DNA from: Lachnospiraceae bacterium | GTDB lineage: Bacteria > Bacillota > Clostridia > Lachnospirales > Lachnospiraceae | DNA: 55,278 bases | Reading direction: 5' to 3' | NCBI GenBank assembly: GCA_910573755.1 | Contig: CAJTBO010000033.1 | Span: 1-55,278 of the forward strand | Position numbers and translations under genes: made by a program | Shown: piece after piece, positions 23,822-33,350 of the stretch | Layout: each line of letters begins with the position of its first letter | Numbering within the stretch: position 1 is the first letter of the stretch | The notes under the pieces: generated by a model | What the model was told of the DNA's origin: nothing | Databases searched by the model: none | The model's input: the letters and a program-made list of their open reading frames with translations, nothing else

Positions 23822-25161
23822 ATACCTCTTTCCCCCGTTAAAACTTCCACGCCGACCAGATCATAATCACTGCTGTCCGTCACTTCCACCTCTACAAAAC
23901 TGCCGGATTCGATCTCTCTCTCCGCTTCAAAAAACAGATAACCGTCCACATTCGGCGCATCCATATAAGTTCTCGCCACATAGATACGCTCCTCCGGCAG
24001 ATATCCTTCCACCACCGCTTCCAGTACCTGTCCTTTTTTCTCCGCCGCCTTCTCAAAAGCGATCTCCTGCTGCAGCTCCATCAGTTCATTCCGTCGTCCT
24101 TCCCTGACCTCTTCCCCGATCTGGTCCGGCATCAGCGCCGCGGGCGTATCCTCCTCCAAAGAGTAGGCAAAAACGCCCAACCTGTCAAATTCCATCTCGT
24201 TCACAAACTGATGCAGTCTGATAAAATCCTCTTCGGTTTCCCCCGGAAATCCGGAGATCAGCGTTGTCCGCAGACAGATATCCGGTATTTCGGCCCGCAG
24301 CATCGCGATAACCTTCCTTAAATCCGCCTCCGAAGTACGCCGCCCCATACGTTTCAGTACCGCATCGGAGGCATGCTGGATCGGAATATCCAGATAGTGG
24401 CAGACCTTCCGCTCCTGCCGCATCACTTCCACCAGTTCCTTTGTGATCTCCTCCGGATAACAGTATAGAAGCCGTATCCAGCGCAGCCCCTCTATCCGGC
24501 AAAGCTCCCTCAAAAGTTCCGGCAGCCTTTTCTCTCCGTACAGATCTACGCCGTAAACCGTCGTCTCCTGCGCCACCAGAATCAGTTCCCGCACCCCCTG
24601 CGATGCCAGATAAGCCGCTTCCTCCAGCAGATCTTCCATCGGCACGCTGCGGTAGTTCCCCCTGATCTTCGGTATGATACAGTAGGTACAGTGTTTATCG
24701 CAGCCCTCCGCTATTTTCAGATAGGCATAATGGCCGCCCGTCGTGACGATCCGCCTTGTGCCGGAGACAGGCGCGGGCGCGCTTTCGCCGATATGGTTTT
24801 TGGCTCCTCCCGCCAGTGTTTCCCTCACTGCCCGCACGATACTGTGAATATCCGTGATCCCTAAAACGGCATCCACTTCCGGTATTTCCTTTTGAATTTC
24901 CTCCCGGTACCGCTGGGCAAGACAGCCTGTCACCAAAAGAGCCCGGATCTGTCCCGTTTTTTTCAGTTCCGCCATACTCAGTATCGTTTCGATACTTTCC
25001 TCTTTGGCATCCCTGATAAAGCAGCAGGTATTGATGATCACAATATCCGCCTCCGCCTCTTCGTCCGTAAACAGGTATCCCTCTTCTGCAAGTTCTCCCA
25101 GCATCACTTCCGTATCCACCAGATTCTTGTCACAGCCGAGGGATGTAAATAATATCTTCAT
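23818..25161 (-). CDS. rimO: ribosomal protein S12 methylthiotransferase RimO
   Basis: Radical SAM enzyme that methylthiolates an aspartate of ribosomal protein S12. 447 residues from the chosen start: UPF0004 domain with cysteines in FTSLGCDKN, NTCCF and GCLAQ; radical SAM motif CDKHCTYC (about 145-155); C-terminal TRAM domain. The start at 25161 gives the family-standard MKILFTSLGC; an in-frame ATG 36 nt upstream would add an unusual charged extension. Ends in a four-base overlap with pgsA. Confidence 0.95.
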   Translation of the reverse strand: MKILFTSLGCDKNLVDTEVMLGELAEEGYLFTDEEAEADIVIINTCCFIRDAKEESIETILSMAELKKTGQIRALLVTGCLAQRYREEIQKEIPEVDAVLGITDIHSIVRAVRETLAGGAKNHIGESAPAPVSGTRRIVTTGGHYAYLKIAEGCDKHCTYCIIPKIRGNYRSVPMEDLLEEAAYLASQGVRELILVAQETTVYGVDLYGEKRLPELLRELCRIEGLRWIRLLYCYPEEITKELVEVMRQERKVCHYLDIPIQHASDAVLKRMGRRTSEADLRKVIAMLRAEIPDICLRTTLISGFPGETEEDFIRLHQFVNEMEFDRLGVFAYSLEEDTPAALMPDQIGEEVREGRRNELMELQQEIAFEKAAEKKGQVLEAVVEGYLPEERIYVARTYMDAPNVDGYLFFEAEREIESGSFVEVEVTDSSDYDLVGVEVLTGERGI

Positions 25162-25210
25162 AGAATCTTCTCTTTTCTGCGCATCTCTCCTGCGCACCGT
25201 GAATTCGGTT

Positions 25211-25243
25211 CAAAAAAGTTGCGGAAAAACTGTGTTTTTCCGC
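25211..25243 (-). terminator. Rho-independent terminator after rpoZ
   Basis: Nine-base stem GCGGAAAAA/TTTTTCCGC with a five-base loop, followed on the minus strand by AACTTTTTTG, 14 nt after the rpoZ stop. Confidence 0.9.
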
Positions 25244-25256
25244 GTTTGTCAAATCC

Positions 25257-25496
25257 TTACTCTTCCTCGTCACTTAAAATATGGATCTTCCCCTGTTCCA
25301 GTTCGCTGACCGCGATGGAGAGAGGCTTTCCGTCAGATATATCATCCACCATGGGATCATCCCCCGCGATGATCTGTCTCGCCCTCTTTGCCGTCGCCAT
25401 CACGATGGAATACCTGCTGTTGACAACAGGCGCCTCCCCCGGCTCTACCTCACTGTTTACCACTTTCATCAAATCTGCATAAGACGGATGTAACAT
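25257..25496 (-). CDS. rpoZ: RNA polymerase omega subunit
   Basis: 79 residues. Core omega motif NSRYSIVMATAKRARQI (about 27-43) and an acidic C-terminus. Aids assembly and stability of RNA polymerase beta prime. The ATG directly follows the gmk stop codon (TAAATG), the usual gmk-rpoZ pairing. Confidence 0.95.
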   Translation of the reverse strand: MLHPSYADLMKVVNSEVEPGEAPVVNSRYSIVMATAKRARQIIAGDDPMVDDISDGKPLSIAVSELEQGKIHILSDEEE

Positions 25497-26132
25497 TTAC
25501 TTTTCTCCTTTCCATAACTGCTCCAGGTCATTCCGGATGCCCCGGATAAACTCCTCATTTCTGCCCGTTGTCTGATGGGCAGCTTCGATCAGGCCATGAA
25601 GCGTCCTGACGCTCTTATCTATCTCATCATTTATCACAATGTAATCATATTCCCCGATCGCGCCGGCTTCTTCCCTGGCCCGGCTCATTCGTTTTCTGAT
25701 CACATCTTCTGTCTCTGTTCCGCGGTTTTTAAGCCTTCTGTACAATTCCTCCACGCCGGGCGGCAGTACGAAGATCAAGACCGCGTCCGGGAAACGTTTC
25801 TTTACCTTTAACGCGCCCTGGATCTCTATCTCCAGCACCACATCTTTCCCCGCCGCCATCTGCTCTTCCACATAATCCCTCGGTGTTCCGTAATAGTTTT
25901 CCACATAGGAGGCATACTCAATCAGCCCGCCTGTTTCTATTTTCCGCTCAAATTCCTCTTTTGATACAAAAAAATATTCTCTGCCGTATACTTCACCGGG
26001 CCTGGGATCTCTTGTTGTCATGGAAACGGACAGGGCATATCCCTCATAATCCTCCACCAGCCGTTTCATCAATGTCCCTTTTCCTGAACCCGCAAAACCG
26101 GAAACCACAATCAGAAGTCCCTTTCTCTCCAT
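25497..26132 (-). CDS. gmk: guanylate kinase
   Basis: Phosphorylates GMP to GDP with ATP. 211 residues. The P-loop reads GFAGSGKGTL (about 13-22), slightly off the common GPSGVGKGT form; the GMP-binding SMTTRDPRPGE and REYFFVSKEEF segments are present, as are EIEIQGA and the lid region. Co-transcribed with remA upstream and rpoZ downstream. Confidence 0.95.
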   Translation of the reverse strand: MERKGLLIVVSGFAGSGKGTLMKRLVEDYEGYALSVSMTTRDPRPGEVYGREYFFVSKEEFERKIETGGLIEYASYVENYYGTPRDYVEEQMAAGKDVVLEIEIQGALKVKKRFPDAVLIFVLPPGVEELYRRLKNRGTETEDVIRKRMSRAREEAGAIGEYDYIVINDEIDKSVRTLHGLIEAAHQTTGRNEEFIRGIRNDLEQLWKGEK

Positions 26133-26206
26133 GTCCCCTCCAATATGCCGCCAAATCTCCTGTGTTCTTCAAAAGCCGTTATCTATCATACTTCTTCACA
26201 CTTCTG

Positions 26207-26467
26207 TTATCTATCTTCCGCCGTCTCCGGCAAAACGCCTGCTCTCCCCGACAGCGTTTCCGGCGTCAATGCCGATAATACCACACTGCCGTTCTCCATG
26301 ACAAGCACCGCCTTTGTCTTTCGCCCCTGGGTCGCGTCGATGGCTGTCCCTCCTTCTTTCGCTCCCTGCACCATCCGCTTGATCGGTGCGGAATCAGGGC
26401 CTACAATGGCAATGATCTTTTCCGCGTTTATCATATTGCCGAATCCGATATGAATCAATTTACTCAA
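26207..26467 (-). CDS. remA: RemA family extracellular matrix regulator (DUF370)
   Basis: 86 residues; IHIGFGNMIN, APIKRM and IDATQGRKTKAV are diagnostic of the RemA/YlzA family, a ring-forming DNA-binding protein that activates matrix and osmoprotection genes in Bacillus. The ATG overlaps the yicC stop by eight bases. yicC-remA-gmk-rpoZ is a conserved Firmicute cluster. Role in this organism is inferred. Confidence 0.93.
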   Translation of the reverse strand: MSKLIHIGFGNMINAEKIIAIVGPDSAPIKRMVQGAKEGGTAIDATQGRKTKAVLVMENGSVVLSALTPETLSGRAGVLPETAEDR

Positions 26468-27338
26468 TGTTCTGAATCTGTTCCCTCACTTTTTCAATCT
26501 CGTTTTTCAGTTCGATCGCCCGCGCCGAAATCTCAAGGTCATTTGCCTTAGAGAGGATCGTATTCGCCTCCCGGTTCATCTCCTGCGCAATAAAATCCAG
26601 CTTCCTGCCGATACTGCCGCCGGATAAAAGTGCCTGCTTTGTGCTTTCCACATGGCTTTTCAGGCGTACCAGTTCCTCGTCCACACAGACTTTATCGGCG
26701 AAAATCGTCACTTCCATATAAAGGCGGTTTTCATCGATCTGAACGTCATCCAGCAGTTCGCAGACCTTTTCTCTCAATTTCTCCTTGTATTCCTGAATCA
26801 GTTTCGGAGAACGTTCCGTGATAAACGCCACATGTTCCAGCATCGTATCCAGCTTTGTTATCAGATCCCTTGACAGGTTCTCCCCCTCCGTGACCCGTGT
26901 CTTTACAAAGTTTTCCGCAGCGCCCCGCAAAGCGCCCTGCAGGTCTTTCCAGAGTTCCTCCTCGTCGATATTCTGCTCTTCCATCACGAACACATCCGGA
27001 TATCTCGAAAGCGTGGATACCCTGACATCATCGTCCAGCCCGAACTCCTCCGCCATCTGCCGCAGATACGTCAGGTACTCCTTCGCCAGCGCCCTGTTGT
27101 ATTTTAAAGAACCGCTCTCCTCGCTGTAATCCTCATAAGTGATAAAAACATCCACTTTTCCTCTGGCGATATAGTTTTTTAACTCTGTCCTGATGGCACT
27201 TTCAAAAAAATTCAGTTTCTTCGGCATCTTGATGTTCACATCCAGATACCTGTGGTTGACAGACTTCATCTCCACCGTTATCTTTCTGTCCTTCCCCGCT
27301 GTTTCACATCTGCCAAACCCCGTCATGCTCTTGATCAT
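26460..27338 (-). CDS. YicC family endoribonuclease
   Basis: 292 residues. Starts MIKSMTGFGR, the family hallmark, with an N-terminal YicC domain and a C-terminal DUF1732 domain (GRKLDFIAQEMNREANTILSKA near 250-275). E. coli YicC is an endoribonuclease affecting small-RNA turnover. First gene of the yicC-remA-gmk-rpoZ run, divergent from rqcH through one intervening gene. Confidence 0.93.
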   Translation of the reverse strand: MIKSMTGFGRCETAGKDRKITVEMKSVNHRYLDVNIKMPKKLNFFESAIRTELKNYIARGKVDVFITYEDYSEESGSLKYNRALAKEYLTYLRQMAEEFGLDDDVRVSTLSRYPDVFVMEEQNIDEEELWKDLQGALRGAAENFVKTRVTEGENLSRDLITKLDTMLEHVAFITERSPKLIQEYKEKLREKVCELLDDVQIDENRLYMEVTIFADKVCVDEELVRLKSHVESTKQALLSGGSIGRKLDFIAQEMNREANTILSKANDLEISARAIELKNEIEKVREQIQNIE

Positions 27339-27431
27339 GATTTTTATCCTTCTTCGTATTTTATCGGCTCAGGATTCCTATCCCGGTATACGGCACAGGC
27401 CGCCTGCACCACTTTGCATATCGCCGTACCC

Positions 27432-27992
27432 TTAAACCGCCATATCTACATTTTCCCCCCTGAGCCCCATACCCTGCTGAAACTTTCTCTCTTTCTGATA
27501 GGGATTATCTTCATTCGGATAACTGATCTTTGTGTGGGTCGTACCGCCGGACACATAGGTCCTGCCGCACTCCGGGCAGATCGCGGTTTTTATGCTGACA
27601 GAAGCCTGAAGCACCTTGCCGCCGTCTTCCTGCGCCTTATTATAGGCGTTTGACACATGTTCGCCTTCATGGGCGCGCACCCTTGCCCCGGCGCTGCCCG
27701 GCGAAATATGCTGCGCCGACTTAAAGGAGACATTTTCATCGGAACCGTCCTGATACTTCCGCTCCTTACAGGTCTGGCATTCCTCCGGTGAAGACTTTCT
27801 CCCCACTTTTCTCCGGGAATCCGAATCCCCCTGAATTTCCTTTGTTTTTTCTGTTCCCGATACGCCCTGCGTATCTTTTCCCCCGGAATCCTCTGTCCAC
27901 GGCGCAATAACAAGGACCGCCTCTTCTCCGGGACGCCCCCAAAACTTCTGCCACGCGGCTTCATATGGATTTTGCACATTTCCGATATTCAT
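27432..27992 (-). CDS. putative zinc metalloprotease-like protein with HEGEH motif
   Basis: 186 residues. The C-terminal half has VRAHEGEHVSNA with an HExxH zinc-protease motif (His108, Glu109, His112), as in SprA-related putative metallopeptidases. Two CxxC pairs (CQTC about 72-75, CPEC about 139-142) could bind a metal. The N-terminal third is low-complexity and charged. The ATG at 27992 is chosen for GGAG six bases upstream. Has a promoter at 28045-28073. Protease activity is inferred from the motif only. Confidence 0.75.
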   Translation of the reverse strand: MNIGNVQNPYEAAWQKFWGRPGEEAVLVIAPWTEDSGGKDTQGVSGTEKTKEIQGDSDSRRKVGRKSSPEECQTCKERKYQDGSDENVSFKSAQHISPGSAGARVRAHEGEHVSNAYNKAQEDGGKVLQASVSIKTAICPECGRTYVSGGTTHTKISYPNEDNPYQKERKFQQGMGLRGENVDMAV

Positions 27993-28044
27993 ACCCGACT
28001 CCCGATCATACATGCCTGATATTCAAAAGGTTTTATTCCTCTGC

Positions 28045-28073
28045 ATTGTAGCACATAACAGAGGAAAAGTAAA
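28045..28073 (-). promoter_or_regulatory. probable promoter of the HEGEH protein gene
   Basis: Minus-strand TTTACT (28068-28073), 17-bp spacer, TGC-extended TACAAT (28045-28050), about 55 nt upstream of the start. Confidence 0.55.
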
Positions 28074-28162
28074 ATACTTAATTTCCATAAACAGTTTGAA
28101 ATTTGTGAGCGGAGATGTTACTCTATGTAAAGATTATATTTTTGAGATATTGGAGAGAGATC

Positions 28163-29971
28163 ATGGCTTTTGACGGTATTACAGTTGCGGCTGTTGTAAA
28201 GGAGTGCAGGGAACTTTTGACAGGCAGCCGTATTTATAAGATTGCGCAGCCCGAGGCGGATGAGCTGCAGCTCACTTTAAGGACAAAAACAGGGCAGTAT
28301 TATCTGCTGCTTTCCGCCAGCGCGTCCCTTCCGCTGATCTACCTGACCGGTACGACCAAGCAAAGCCCCCTGACGGCGCCCAATTTCTGTATGCTGCTCC
28401 GGAAGCATATCCAGAACGGGCGGATCGTGGATATCACCCAGCCCGGGCTTGAGCGGGTCATGCATATTCATATCGAGCACTTGAACGAACTGGGGGATCT
28501 CTGCCGGAAAAAACTGATCATTGAGGTGATGGGAAAACACAGCAATATCATTTTCTGTGATGAAAACGATCATATCATAGACAGCATCAAACATATTTCC
28601 GGCATGGTCAGTTCCGTCAGGGAAGTTCTGCCCGGAAAGCCCTATTTTATCCCGAAAACGGAGAACAAGGCAGATCCTGCCGCATTTATGGAGAAAGCCC
28701 TCTCTGACGAAGATCGGAAAAAGGAATTCCGTGCGCTTGTATTCCAAAAGCCCATGCCGCTGTATAAGGCTCTCTATACCTCTTTTACCGGCTTTTCCCC
28801 GATTCTGGCGCAGGAACTTTGTTTCAGAAGCGCTCTGGATTCTGACCGCTCCGCCCTCAGTTATCTGCAGGAGGAACTTCCGGTTTCGTCAGATGCTGCC
28901 GTGAACACCCAAAATCCTGCCGTCCAGCAGCTTTATGAGCAGTTTGTATTGCTGATGAAACAGATCCTTGCAGGAGACTTTTCGCCTGTGATCGTCTATG
29001 ACGGGAAAGCCCCTGTAGAATTTGCCGCTGTTTTGCTGAATATATACGGCGCTTCCTCCACCAGGGCCTTTTCCTCCGTTTCGGCGCTTCTGGAAACCTA
29101 TTACGCGGAGAAAAACGCGCTGACCCGCATCCGCCAGAGATCGGCGGATCTGCGGAAGATCGTGCAGACTGTACTGGAGCGCACCGTAAAAAAATATGAT
29201 CTCCAGTGCCAGCAGATCAAAGATACGGAAAAACGGGAAAAATATAAACTTTACGGGGAACTTCTGCATACCTACGGCTACAATGCCGAGCCCGGCGCCA
29301 AATTTCTGGAAGCGGAAAATTATTATACCGGAGAAACCGTCAGGATCCCGTTAGATCCTACCCTCACCGCTTCGGAAAACGCGAAAAAATATTTTGACAG
29401 ATACGGAAAACTGAAACGTACCTGCGAAACCCTCTCCGAACTGATCGTGGAAGTGAAGGAAGAGATCAGCCATTTGGAATCCATTTCAACCTCTCTGGAC
29501 ATCGCGGAGCAGGAATCGGATCTTGTACAGATCAAGGAGGAGCTGATCGCGGCAGGCTATGTCCGCAGAAAAGGCGGGACAAAAAAGGAAAAGGTGACAA
29601 GCAGGCCCTTCCACTATATCAGCAGCGACGGATTCCATATGTATGTGGGGAAAAACAACTTCCAGAACGACGAACTGACCTTTAAATTTGCCGTCGGAAA
29701 CGACTGGTGGTTTCACGCCAAAGGACAGCCCGGCTCCCATGTGATCGTCCGCACGGAGGGCGCAAAGCTTCCCGACGCCACTTTCGAGGAAGCCGCAAGG
29801 CTCGCCGCCTACTACTCCAAAGGGCGGGGACAGGCTAAGGTGGAGATCGACTATGCAGAAAAAAAACATGTCAAAAAGCCAAACGGCGCCAAACCCGGCT
29901 TTGTGGTATACTATACCAACTATTCCCTTGTGATCGATTCCGATATTTCCGGGATAAAGCAGATTGTCTGA
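28163..29971 (+). CDS. rqcH: Rqc2 homologue RqcH (NFACT protein)
   Basis: Ribosome quality-control factor that binds stalled 50S-nascent chain complexes and adds alanine tails. 602 residues: NFACT-N domain starting MAFDGITVAAVVKECREL, a fibronectin-binding-like core, a coiled-coil middle (about 280-430), and the C-terminal NFACT-R domain with SSDGFHMYVGKNNFQND and WWFHAKGQPGSHVI. The start at 28163 is chosen because GGAGAGAG lies just upstream and the family begins this way; an earlier in-frame ATG at 28115 lacks a ribosome site. Confidence 0.95.
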   Translation: MAFDGITVAAVVKECRELLTGSRIYKIAQPEADELQLTLRTKTGQYYLLLSASASLPLIYLTGTTKQSPLTAPNFCMLLRKHIQNGRIVDITQPGLERVMHIHIEHLNELGDLCRKKLIIEVMGKHSNIIFCDENDHIIDSIKHISGMVSSVREVLPGKPYFIPKTENKADPAAFMEKALSDEDRKKEFRALVFQKPMPLYKALYTSFTGFSPILAQELCFRSALDSDRSALSYLQEELPVSSDAAVNTQNPAVQQLYEQFVLLMKQILAGDFSPVIVYDGKAPVEFAAVLLNIYGASSTRAFSSVSALLETYYAEKNALTRIRQRSADLRKIVQTVLERTVKKYDLQCQQIKDTEKREKYKLYGELLHTYGYNAEPGAKFLEAENYYTGETVRIPLDPTLTASENAKKYFDRYGKLKRTCETLSELIVEVKEEISHLESISTSLDIAEQESDLVQIKEELIAAGYVRRKGGTKKEKVTSRPFHYISSDGFHMYVGKNNFQNDELTFKFAVGNDWWFHAKGQPGSHVIVRTEGAKLPDATFEEAARLAAYYSKGRGQAKVEIDYAEKKHVKKPNGAKPGFVVYYTNYSLVIDSDISGIKQIV

Positions 29972-29990
29972 AACAAAAATATCTCCCTCC

Positions 29991-30039
29991 GCAAAACAGG
30001 GGATCGCCGCAGATACCAGCATGCTGCGGCAATCCCCTG
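29991..30039 (-). terminator. hairpin terminator between convergent genes
   Basis: A long stem CAGGGGAT.GCCGCAG pairs with CTGCGGC.ATCCCCTG (29997-30012 with 30023-30039, one mismatch). On the minus strand it is followed by TTTTGCGG, so it best terminates the flippase gene; it may also slow transcription from rqcH. Confidence 0.65.
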
Positions 30040-30043
30040 TATA

Positions 30044-31675
30044 CTATCTCAGCAGCCTCATCTTCCGCCCCATCTTGATCAGCAGATGTCCCTTCGGCAT
30101 GCTCTTTAACTCCTCCTGCGTCACCGCCCGGAGCATGATGATCAGCACAAAATAGACCAGCACCGCGACGATGACCGCGACCGCCAGCGCCACCAGATTT
30201 ACCGGCACTAAATAATAAATCCCGTGGTATACCCCGTAAGCCGCCGCTCCCATGATCGCGGAGGCAAAGACCGGCCGCAGGAAAGTCTTGTCTTTTTCCT
30301 GTTTATATTTCAGATATTTCCTCAGAGAGTGTCCGTTCAAAATGCTGACAATCACCGAATACAGCACGGTCGCTATCACATAATAATACATCCGGTATTC
30401 CTTATCCAGATACAGCAGCATCGCAGCCATCAGCGCCGCATGGATCGCCAGCGCCACTGCCGCATGGACGATGGGCGTGATCATCTTTCCGATGGACTGC
30501 AGCACCGCCTGCGTCAGCGTGGACAAGCCGTAAAAGATAATGCTGACGGAGGTTACCGTGAGCAGTGACGAAGAAATCTCAAGAGATTCCGGCTGATTGA
30601 AGATCACCTGCATAATGGGCCTTGCCAGCACGCCGATCCCCACCGCCGCCGGAATCGAGACCAGCATCGTCACCTTCACGGACTTCGCCACCTTTTTCCG
30701 GACGCCCTTCCTGTCTCCTTTTACAAAATCACTGGAAATACCGGGAATCAGCGCCGTAGCCATAGCAGAGGCAAGGGCGATCGGTATATTGGAGATCTTT
30801 GTCCCCTTCGCAATGGCGCTCAGATCCGTGGCAACGATGGACTCCTTTAAATCCATCACCGTCATCATCAGCTTCTGATAGATCGTCTTATCCAGAAAAT
30901 TATTGACATTATAAATGCCCGTGCTCAAAATAAAAGGCGTAACCACAAGCAGGATCGTCCTAAATATCTCCCCGTAAGAATCCTCTTCCTGATGATAATC
31001 CCGCGCCACCTGCTTCATGATCATTTTACGGTTCAGCCCGTACATCCACAGCATAAACAGCAGGCCGGCCAATACACCGGCGCCGGTACCGATCGTCCCT
31101 CCCGCCGCACCGTAGGATGCCCTTGTGGACATGTCCCTGTCCGATACCGCCTGCACCATCACATAAGCCATACCGATACTGACACCGGCGTTGGCGAGCT
31201 GCTCGAGAATCTGCGAGATGGAAGTCTGCGCCATCGTCCTGCGTGCCTGAAAATATCCCCGGAATACCCCCAGGATACCGCTCAGAAAAATAGTCGGCGC
31301 AAGGACTTTGAGCGGCAGAATGGCGCTCTCCATCTCCACCAGAAGCCCTGCGCCGAAAAACACAAATAAGCTGGCAATACCACCGACTACCAGCACATAA
31401 ATAAACGCACAACGGAAGATCCTGTGCGCATTGCGATATTCTTTTAACGCCAGCTTTTGTGCAATCACCTTCGATACCGCCGACGGGATGCTGTAGGAGG
31501 ATATGAGCAGCACGATACTGTAAGCCGCATAAGCGCTGTCATAATATCCAAACCCTTCATCTCCGATGATGGCGACCATCGGTGTATTATACAAAAGACC
31601 AATGATGCGGACGATGATTCCAGCCACAGCCAGAATCCCCGCCTGCATCACAAAATTGTCTTTCTTTTTTGCCAT
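30044..31675 (-). CDS. polysaccharide biosynthesis flippase, SpoVB/YtgP (MOP) type
   Basis: Integral membrane protein of the MOP flippase superfamily, 543 residues with about 14 hydrophobic helices. Starts near KDNFVMQAGILAVAGIIVRIIGLLY and contains DEGFGYYDSAYAAY, motifs of the YtgP/SpoVB branch that flips lipid-linked cell-wall or spore-cortex precursors. Substrate cannot be set from sequence. Ends at a hairpin shared with convergent rqcH. Confidence 0.88.
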   Translation of the reverse strand: MAKKKDNFVMQAGILAVAGIIVRIIGLLYNTPMVAIIGDEGFGYYDSAYAAYSIVLLISSYSIPSAVSKVIAQKLALKEYRNAHRIFRCAFIYVLVVGGIASLFVFFGAGLLVEMESAILPLKVLAPTIFLSGILGVFRGYFQARRTMAQTSISQILEQLANAGVSIGMAYVMVQAVSDRDMSTRASYGAAGGTIGTGAGVLAGLLFMLWMYGLNRKMIMKQVARDYHQEEDSYGEIFRTILLVVTPFILSTGIYNVNNFLDKTIYQKLMMTVMDLKESIVATDLSAIAKGTKISNIPIALASAMATALIPGISSDFVKGDRKGVRKKVAKSVKVTMLVSIPAAVGIGVLARPIMQVIFNQPESLEISSSLLTVTSVSIIFYGLSTLTQAVLQSIGKMITPIVHAAVALAIHAALMAAMLLYLDKEYRMYYYVIATVLYSVIVSILNGHSLRKYLKYKQEKDKTFLRPVFASAIMGAAAYGVYHGIYYLVPVNLVALAVAVIVAVLVYFVLIIMLRAVTQEELKSMPKGHLLIKMGRKMRLLR

Positions 31676-31777
31676 GTCATGCCTCTCTTATGTACAGGCT
31701 GTATGTATCTGTCCCTGCACATATCGAGTTTATACTGTTCAAATGCACCGCTCTGACAGAGTATGGCCTCTATCGCA

Positions 31778-33226
31778 TTAATACCCTATCAGCCAGTCGT
31801 ACATCTCCTGATATTTCATGGCGGACACCTGCCAGGAGAAATCCGCCGCCATCGCCCGGTCTACCATCTTGTTCCACTCCCGCTTCTTATCATAGTAGAT
31901 CCGCTCCGCATAGCGTACCGTCGCCATCATCTCATGGGCATTGTAATTCACAAAACTGAATCCGGTTCCCCTGCTCTCGTATTCGTTATAGGGTTCCACC
32001 GTATCCTTCAGGCCGCCCGTCTCCCTGACGATCGGCAGCGTGCCGTAACGCAGGCTCATCAGCTGGGAAAGCCCGCAGGGCTCAAACAGGGACGGCATCA
32101 GAAACGCATCGCAGGCGCCGTAGATCTTATGGGACAGCGCATCGGAATAATAGATGTTCGCGGATACTTTATTACTGTATTTCCAGTCAAAATGGCGGAA
32201 CATATTCTCATACCGCTCTTCGCCGGTGCCCAGCACCACGATCTGGATCGCATCCTGACACAGTTCATCCATCACGCGGGCGATCAGATCAAATCCTTTC
32301 TGGTCCGTCAGCCTTGATACGATACCGATCATCATGATCTTATCGTTGACTTCGAGTCCCAGTTCCTTCTGCAGGGCACGTTTATTTTTCACCTTTTCTT
32401 TCCGGTAATTCATCGCGTTATACGGAAATTCCAGATATTTATCCGTCTCCGGATTAAAGTCATCATAGTCGATACCGTTCACGATACCGCGCAGATCGCC
32501 GCTGCGCGCACACATCAGCCCCTCCAGATTTTCCCCGTAGAACTCGGTCTTGATCTCCTGAGCATAGGTATCGCTCACCGTTGTGATGGCGTCCGCAAAC
32601 ACAAGGCCGCCCTTTAACAGATTCGCGTCCTTATAAGCTTCCAGCTTATCCGGCGTAAAATAATAATCCGGCAGGCCCGTAATGTCCTGCACATCTTTTA
32701 CGTTCCACTTTCCCTGGAATTTCAGGTTGTGGATCGTCATAACGGTCTTGATTCCCCTGAAGAACTCGTTTCCCTGAAAACGCTCATGCAGATAAACAGG
32801 CACCAGGCCGGTCTGCCAGTCATGACAGTGGATCAGATCCGGCCGAAAGCCGAGAACAGGCAGGGCGGAAAGGCATGCCTTACTGAAATACGCGTATTTC
32901 TCAATCTCAAACAGCGCATTGTCCGTATAGGGTTTTACACCTGTAAAATACCCCTCATTATCTATAAAATAATATTTCACGCCGTCTACTTCGGATTCCA
33001 GAATTCCCACATACTCATCCTTCCAGTGGAAATCCATATAAAAATGCGCCCTGTAACTCAGTTTTTCTTTCATCTTATCTGACATACAGGAATATTTCGG
33101 AATCATAACCCGCACATCATAGTACTCCCGGTCGATGCATTTCGGCAAAGAACCTACTACATCAGCCAGCCCTCCCGTCTTAATAAATGGAACGCCCTCT
33201 GATGCAATAAAAAGAATGTTTTTCAT
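31778..33226 (-). CDS. glgA: glycogen synthase (ADP-glucose type)
   Basis: GT5 glycosyltransferase that elongates alpha-1,4-glucan from ADP-glucose. 482 residues. ADP-glucose-binding KTGGLADVVGSLPK (about 15-28), HCHDWQTGLVP, and the C-terminal PSLFEPCGLSQL and GTLPIVRETGGLKDTV motifs. Start at 33226 has GGAGG upstream and gives the standard MKNILFIASEG; an upstream in-frame extension has no family similarity. Stands alone here, without glgB/C/D. Confidence 0.95.
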   Translation of the reverse strand: MKNILFIASEGVPFIKTGGLADVVGSLPKCIDREYYDVRVMIPKYSCMSDKMKEKLSYRAHFYMDFHWKDEYVGILESEVDGVKYYFIDNEGYFTGVKPYTDNALFEIEKYAYFSKACLSALPVLGFRPDLIHCHDWQTGLVPVYLHERFQGNEFFRGIKTVMTIHNLKFQGKWNVKDVQDITGLPDYYFTPDKLEAYKDANLLKGGLVFADAITTVSDTYAQEIKTEFYGENLEGLMCARSGDLRGIVNGIDYDDFNPETDKYLEFPYNAMNYRKEKVKNKRALQKELGLEVNDKIMMIGIVSRLTDQKGFDLIARVMDELCQDAIQIVVLGTGEERYENMFRHFDWKYSNKVSANIYYSDALSHKIYGACDAFLMPSLFEPCGLSQLMSLRYGTLPIVRETGGLKDTVEPYNEYESRGTGFSFVNYNAHEMMATVRYAERIYYDKKREWNKMVDRAMAADFSWQVSAMKYQEMYDWLIGY

Positions 33227-33350
33227 GATAAACCTCCGTTTGCCTTTCCCCGTCTTATTATCAGGTAAAATCTGTATTATGACTGTATTATACATCAAGG
33301 TTTCGGCTAAAGGAAGTACCTATTTTTAAAAGTTGCGCCAATAGCATTTT

